DNA of 9,657 bases from Bordetella parapertussis. GTDB lineage: Bacteria; Pseudomonadota; Gammaproteobacteria; Burkholderiales; SG8-39. The translations under genes and the position numbers were made by a program. Shown here piece after piece: positions 6,576 through 9,657 of the stretch. The stretch's first letter is position 1, and each line of letters starts with the position of its first letter. Location: assembly GCA_945869935.1 (NCBI GenBank), contig CAMBSA010000038.1, positions 1-9,657 on the forward strand, given 5' to 3'. Below the pieces are notes generated by a model. That model did no database searches. It was not told where the DNA came from and was given only the letters and a program-made list of their open reading frames with translations.

Positions 6576-7568
6576 TCAGTCCTGCAGCGGAACTTTGGCG
6601 GCGCGTACTATCTTTGCCCACTTGCGGTTCTCGTCGTCCACATAGCGGGTGAACGCGGCAGGTGTCATCGGCGAGGGGTCGGCGCCGACCACCGCGATTC
6701 GCTGCTTCACCGCCGGCATGTCCACCACCAGCGTGATCTCCGAGGCGAGGCGGTTGGCGATGTCGGCGGGCAGCTTTGCCGGGCCGAACAGCGCGAACCA
6801 GCTCAGCACATCGACTTCTGGCATGCCCAGTTCGGTCGTGGTCGGCACATCGGGCAGCAGCGCCTGGCGGGTTTTTCCGGTCTGCGCAAGGCTCTTCAAC
6901 TGCTTCGAGTCCATGTAGCGTCGCGCGAAGTCGGGGCTGGTCGGCACCATCTCGATGTCGGAGGAGATGATCGCGGTCATCATCGGCGTGCCGCCCTTGT
7001 AGGGGACATGCAGCATCTGCACCCCGGCGACCGCCGAGAGCATTTCCACCGAGAGGTGGAGCGCACTGCCGACGCCGGCCGAGCCGTAGCGCACGCCGTC
7101 GGGTTTTGCCTTCGCGACGGCGAGGAACTCGGCGAGCGTCGAGGGCGGGTACTTCGATGGCACCACGTACACGATCGGCGAGATCGCAATCATGGTGACC
7201 GGTGTCAAGTCTTTCGCCGGATCGTAGGGCGGCACTTTCTTCAGCACCGGCAGGATGGAGTTGGACGACACCAGCAGGGTGTAGCCGTCGGGTGCCGACT
7301 TGATGGTGGCATCGATGCCGATCTGCGCGCCGGCGCCCGGACGGTTGTCGATCACCACCGGCTGGCCGATGCGCGCCGAGAGTTCGTTGGCGACCGAGCG
7401 TGCGACCGCGTCGGTGGTGCCGCCCGCGGTGGTGGGGACGATGATCTTGACCGGCCTCGAGGGCCAGGCCTGGGCGATTGCTCCGGAAGCGGCAAGTGCT
7501 GCTGCAACGGCCAGCGAAGCGGTGCCAAAAGTCTTGCGAGCTGTGCGACCGCGGAATGTTCTTTTCAT
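6576..7568 (-). CDS. Bug/TctC-family periplasmic substrate-binding protein 2
   Basis: A 330-residue Bug receptor with a long basic signal peptide (KRTFRGRTARK followed by a hydrophobic core, cleavage near AIA|QAW after residue 32). The ligand-loop motif is KIIVPTTAGGTTD (41-53), then VVIDNRPGAGAQIG (71-84), APDGYTLLVSS and HVPYKGGTPMMTAI. The Thr-rich ligand loop differs from receptors 1 and 3 and suggests a different ligand. The ATG at 7566-7568 is preceded by an AGGAGGAGGAA stretch (revcomp of 7573-7583), and a strong hairpin (7588-7614) lies 4 nt upstream of that. A longer frame to 7652 is rejected because it begins with a basic, non-signal sequence. It is the second gene of a probable Bug-3/Bug-2 operon with a 92-nt gap. 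It is converged upon by Bug-1. The basic region lacks a proper twin-arginine pair, so I take it as a Sec signal. Confidence 0.93.
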   Translation of the reverse strand: MKRTFRGRTARKTFGTASLAVAAALAASGAIAQAWPSRPVKIIVPTTAGGTTDAVARSVANELSARIGQPVVIDNRPGAGAQIGIDATIKSAPDGYTLLVSSNSILPVLKKVPPYDPAKDLTPVTMIAISPIVYVVPSKYPPSTLAEFLAVAKAKPDGVRYGSAGVGSALHLSVEMLSAVAGVQMLHVPYKGGTPMMTAIISSDIEMVPTSPDFARRYMDSKQLKSLAQTGKTRQALLPDVPTTTELGMPEVDVLSWFALFGPAKLPADIANRLASEITLVVDMPAVKQRIAVVGADPSPMTPAAFTRYVDDENRKWAKIVRAAKVPLQD

Positions 7569-7587
7569 CGGGTTCCTCCTCCTGTTT

Positions 7588-7614
7588 CTCCGGCGCGGAT
7601 TATCGCAGCCGGAG
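7588..7614 (-). promoter_or_regulatory. Strong hairpin just upstream of the Bug-2 ribosome site
   Basis: CTCCGGC-GCG (7588-7597) pairs with CGC-A-GCCGGAG (7604-7614). This gives a 10-bp stem with one bulged base and a GATTAT loop (plus-strand sequence). On the minus-strand transcript it ends 4 nt before the AGGAGGAGG ribosome site of Bug-2. It could stop exonucleases, mark a processed 5' end, or modulate translation. The pairing is seen; the role is inference. Confidence 0.5.
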
Positions 7615-7632
7615 TGCGTCGCGTTCCCCTGT

Positions 7633-7651
7633 TGTTGAGGCGGTCTCAACA
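7633..7651 (-). terminator. Intercistronic hairpin after Bug-3
   Basis: TGTTGAG (7633-7639) and CTCAACA (7645-7651) form a perfect 7-bp stem with a 5-nt loop, beginning 9 nt after the Bug-3 stop on the minus strand. No T-run follows, so it is more likely a partial terminator or an mRNA-stabilising structure inside the Bug-3/Bug-2 operon than a full stop. Confidence 0.4.
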
Positions 7652-7660
7652 TGCGGCCCG

Positions 7661-8638
7661 CTACTCGACTTTCACTCCCGCGCGCGTGACCACCTGCTTC
7701 CAGCGAACCTGTTCATCCGCGATCAGCCGGCCGAGCGACTCGGGTGTGCCAGGCGATGCTTCTGCCCCCTGTTGTCGGAGGCTGTTTGCGAGATCGGGGT
7801 CGGTGAGCACCTTGCGGAATTCGGCGTTCATTTTTTCGATGATCGGCCGCGGCGTGCCGGCCGGCATCACGATGCCCCACCAGAACGCAAGCTCCACACC
7901 CTGTATGCCTTGTTCCATGAAGGTCGGCACATCCGGGAGGACAGGAAAGCGCTTCGGGCCCGAGACAGCGACCGGGCGCAGCCTGCCCGCCTGCGCGTAG
8001 GGAATCCAGCTCGCGCCGCCTTCGAACATCACTTGTATGTCACCCGCGGCGAGCGCGGGCAGCGCGGGCCCGGTGCCCTTGAAGGGAACGTGGACCATGT
8101 CGATGCCGGTAGCCAGCTTGAGCATCTCGCCGCCGAGGTGATGCACCGAGCCCTGTCCCGAGGAGCCGAAGTTGAGCTTGCCCGGATTGCGTTTCGCATG
8201 ATCGACGAGTTCGGTGGCGTTTTTCACCGGTAGCGACGGATTGACCAGCAGCACGAAGTAACCGCGTGCCACCTCGATCACCGGCGCGAAGGACTTCACC
8301 GGATCGAAGCTGAGGTTGCCATAGAGAGCGGGAGCGACCGCGAGCGCGGCGGCGGTGCCGAACATCATGGTGTAACCGTCGGGCGCTGCGCGCGCGACCG
8401 AGGCCGCACCGATGGTGCCGGTGGCGCCGGCGCGGTTGTCCACCGGGACCTGCTGGCCGAGGTTGGTCGCGAGCTTGGCGGCGAGCAGCCGGGTGACGAT
8501 GTCGCTGCCGCCGCCGGGCGGAAACGTGCTGACGAAGACGATGGGTTTTGAGGGGTACGACTGCGCTTGCGCGGCCGATGTGATGAGCAGTGCGGCGCAG
8601 AGCAATGCGCCGGCGATCCGTCGCAAGAGTGGGTTCAT
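7661..8638 (-). CDS. Bug/TctC-family periplasmic substrate-binding protein 3
   Basis: A 325-residue Bug receptor. The signal peptide covers residues 1-25 (NPLLRR, then a hydrophobic core, cleavage near AQA|QSY). The ligand loop reads FVSTFPPGGGSD (35-46), with an extra Gly-rich turn in place of PAGG. It is followed by VDNRAGATGTIG (66-77; Ala replaces the usual Pro of NRPG), APDGYTMMFG and HVPFKGTGPALPALAAGD. The start is fixed by AAGGAGGAGGAA (revcomp of 8641-8652) two bases before the ATG region at 8638. A longer open frame to 9085 is only the translation of the upstream tandem repeat. The gene heads a probable two-gene operon with Bug-2. Its ribosome site lies inside the first copy of a 163-bp repeat, so the duplication reshaped its leader. 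The family is sure; the ligand is unknown. Confidence 0.93.
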   Translation of the reverse strand: MNPLLRRIAGALLCAALLITSAAQAQSYPSKPIVFVSTFPPGGGSDIVTRLLAAKLATNLGQQVPVDNRAGATGTIGAASVARAAPDGYTMMFGTAAALAVAPALYGNLSFDPVKSFAPVIEVARGYFVLLVNPSLPVKNATELVDHAKRNPGKLNFGSSGQGSVHHLGGEMLKLATGIDMVHVPFKGTGPALPALAAGDIQVMFEGGASWIPYAQAGRLRPVAVSGPKRFPVLPDVPTFMEQGIQGVELAFWWGIVMPAGTPRPIIEKMNAEFRKVLTDPDLANSLRQQGAEASPGTPESLGRLIADEQVRWKQVVTRAGVKVE

Positions 8639-8643
8639 GATTC

Positions 8644-8806
8644 CTCCTCCTTGAGGGCCCGTTTGCCTGTGTCCGGTGGCTTGTCGGGCGGGGGATACGA
8701 GTTTGCACCAAACGCAGCGAGCCTGTGATTCGCGCGGCGCCTGGAGAGATTGCTTCGCTGCGCTCGCAATGACCGGGAAACGTGGTGCGCCGAGAGCCCG
8801 ATCCGA
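8644..8806. repeat. 163-bp tandem direct repeat, copy 1
   Basis: This copy begins with CTCCTCCTTGAGGG, which on the minus strand is the functional ribosome site of Bug-3, and ends at the first base of copy 2. It matches copy 2 without gaps, with about 11 mismatches in 162 bases (about 93% identity). The mismatches cluster at 8692-8697, 8717-8726 and 8784-8785. Confidence 0.95.
8749..8773. repeat. REP-like dispersed repeat core, copy 1
   Basis: On the minus strand this reads CATTGCGAGCGCAGCG followed by AAGCAAT. It is a short intergenic element I recognise from many unrelated bacterial genomes, where its translations (such as CERSEAI and ASAAKQS) appear as spurious protein tails. Only its ends (ATTGC/GCAAT) are inverted repeats. 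Confidence 0.7.
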
Positions 8807-8969
8807 CTCCTCCTTGAGGGCCCGTTTGCCTGTGTCCGGTGGCTTGTCGGGCGGATGCTGCGAGTTTGCACCAAACGCATGCAGCCCGCGATTCGCGCGG
8901 CGCCTGGAGAGATTGCTTCGCTGCGCTCGCAATGACCGGGAAACGTGACGCGCCGAGAGCCCGATCCGG
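8807..8969. repeat. 163-bp tandem direct repeat, copy 2
   Basis: This copy abuts copy 1 directly and includes a second, non-functional copy of the Bug-3 ribosome site (minus-strand AAGGAGGAG, no start codon after it). Unlike copy 1 it keeps a long hairpin at 8851-8889: GCGG, GCTGC and GTTTG pair with CAAAC, GCAGC and CCGC around small internal loops. Confidence 0.95.
8912..8936. repeat. REP-like dispersed repeat core, copy 2
   Basis: This is identical to the core at 8749-8773, exactly 163 bp away, and free of the mismatches seen elsewhere between the two repeat copies. Confidence 0.7.
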
Positions 8970-9094
8970 GCGGATTTTCGCCTTGAATCCGGAGCGCATA
9001 TCCTGACAATCTGTAAAAAAGGCCCAGCATTGGCGCGGGAAAGCGGGCGATATACTGACATTACCCATTCCCGTCGGTGATGCACCGGACACGC

Positions 9095-9657
9095 TCAGCG
9101 CGGCATGCCCGCCGGGTCGTGCGAGGTGGCCATGCGGTCTTCGTCAATCATCCACGGCGCGAATACCGGGCTGTCCGGCTTGCCGTGCCGTCCGATCCAC
9201 GTCGCGACATCATCGGTCGTGACGACGTCGCGCCTGAGCATCGCCATGACGAGGTGGGCGAGGAGTTCGTTGTTGAAACGCTTGTCCAGCGTTCTTGCGG
9301 TGCCTTGGTCCGGCCGGTGGACGATGAAAGGCACGCGCCGGTCGGTGCGGCCATCAAAGTGCCGCGACCAGCGCCACCAGTGGTCCGAGGTCACCACGAG
9401 GATGCAGTCGGCGCAGGAGGCTTTCATGGTGTCGAGCGTTTCGTCGACGAGGCGGTCCACCAGCAGCAGGTTGGCGAAGTAGTTCACCGCACCCGGCGGC
9501 GCGGGGGCCATTCGGTCCGCGTTGGTGAGGCGATTGAGGTCCGCATCGTAGATGTAGGGCACGTGCGGTACCGCGAAGTGCGCGAACACCAGGCCAAGCG
9601 AAGGATCGGCGAGCATGTTCCGGAAGCGGTCCGCGGCGTTGCTGAAGCGCAACGCGG
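9095..9657 (-). CDS. Sulfatase/phosphotransferase-fold protein, C-terminal part (partial)
   Basis: At least 186 residues of the C-terminal half of an alkaline-phosphatase-superfamily protein; the 5' end lies beyond the window and the frame is open to the edge. FAHFAVPHVPYIYDAD has the PHxPY pattern of sulfatase-like enzymes near the metal site. YFANLLLVDRLVDETLDTM is the usual helix that follows, and ILVVTSDHWWRW holds the metal-binding Asp-His pair. FIVHRPDQG followed by a long helical tail (NNELLAHLVMAMLRR) fits the end of membrane-bound phosphoglycerol- or phosphoethanolamine-transferase-like members, but the expected N-terminal membrane helices are out of view. SDHW replaces the more common SDHG. 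The catalytic Ser/Thr/Cys lies upstream and cannot be checked, so sulfatase versus transferase stays open. Its transcription runs toward Bug-3 but a 456-bp gap makes an operon unlikely. Confidence 0.7.
   Translation of the reverse strand, partial: ALRFSNAADRFRNMLADPSLGLVFAHFAVPHVPYIYDADLNRLTNADRMAPAPPGAVNYFANLLLVDRLVDETLDTMKASCADCILVVTSDHWWRWSRHFDGRTDRRVPFIVHRPDQGTARTLDKRFNNELLAHLVMAMLRRDVVTTDDVATWIGRHGKPDSPVFAPWMIDEDRMATSHDPAGMPR

Larger units (their letters stand above)
8639..9094. other. Gene-free leader region of Bug-3, mostly tandem repeat
   Basis: No convincing gene lies in these 456 bp. Open frames here, for example the long minus-strand frames, are translations of the two repeat copies and end up in other frames because 163 is not a multiple of three. 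The unrepeated part, 8970-9094, is the only unique sequence that could hold the Bug-3 promoter and the terminator of the sulfatase-like gene. I see CGGTG-cat-CACCG (minus strand) just after that gene's stop and a T6 run (revcomp of 9015-9020), but no clean promoter. Confidence 0.7.

Noticed and set aside
7503..7568. Twin-arginine signal in Bug-2
   Set aside because: The basic region has RTARK without the RR-x-F-L-K pattern; a Sec signal is the simpler reading.
8749..8936. Possible two-repeat CRISPR array
   Set aside because: The repeated unit is 163 bp, directly abutting, with no spacers; it is a tandem duplication.
8644..8969. Insertion sequence or MITE
   Set aside because: No terminal inverted repeats, target duplication or transposase remnant is visible at the unit ends.
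8639..9085. N-terminal extension of Bug-3 and overlapping minus-strand frames through the repeat region
   Set aside because: The residues are translations of the REP-like repeat, the extension removes the signal peptide from the N-terminus, and a strong ribosome site supports the start at 8638.

Overview
The window looks like chromosome of a GC-rich betaproteobacterium, most likely Burkholderiales. I infer this from the base composition, the strong AGGAGG-type ribosome sites, and above all from three Bug-type (TctC-like) periplasmic receptors in about 3 kb. That family is hugely expanded in Bordetella, Achromobacter, Comamonadaceae and relatives. No search was run, so the taxonomy is an inference.

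Layout. Positions 31-1023 (minus) hold biotin synthase bioB with all expected cluster ligands. It is divergent from a small four-helix DoxX-type membrane protein at 1162-1545. A sigma70-like promoter overlapped by a CGGAAA-TG-TTTCCG palindrome (1586-1632) precedes a two-gene operon on the plus strand: an alpha/beta hydrolase (1726-2520, GTG start) and a luciferase-like flavin-dependent monooxygenase (2554-3777). Two tandem IclR-family regulators lie on the minus strand (3787-4581 and 4591-5424). The downstream one converges on the monooxygenase gene with only 9 nt between them. The upstream one is divergent from Bug receptor 1 (5550-6524, plus). Bug receptors 2 and 3 (6576-7568 and 7661-8638) are in tandem on the minus strand and converge on receptor 1 across a hairpin terminator. 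A 456-bp gene-free stretch (8639-9094) follows, largely filled by a 163-bp tandem duplication carrying a dispersed REP-like core. The last gene (9095 to the window end, minus) is the C-terminal part of a sulfatase/phosphotransferase-fold protein that runs out of the window.

How the genes may work together (inference). IclR regulators usually control catabolism of aromatic or small organic acids and bind GGAA/TTCC-type palindromes. Such sites sit both in front of the hydrolase-monooxygenase pair and between IclR-2 and Bug-1. The middle of the window therefore reads as a candidate catabolic regulon: a receptor senses or captures an organic acid, a flavin monooxygenase oxygenates a substrate, a hydrolase cleaves the product, and IclR proteins respond to a metabolite. 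The membrane subunits TctA/TctB and a flavin reductase are not in the window, so the receptors look orphan and the oxygenase must get reduced FMN from elsewhere. The substrate cannot be read from the sequence. bioB, the DoxX protein and the sulfatase-like gene look like unrelated neighbours.
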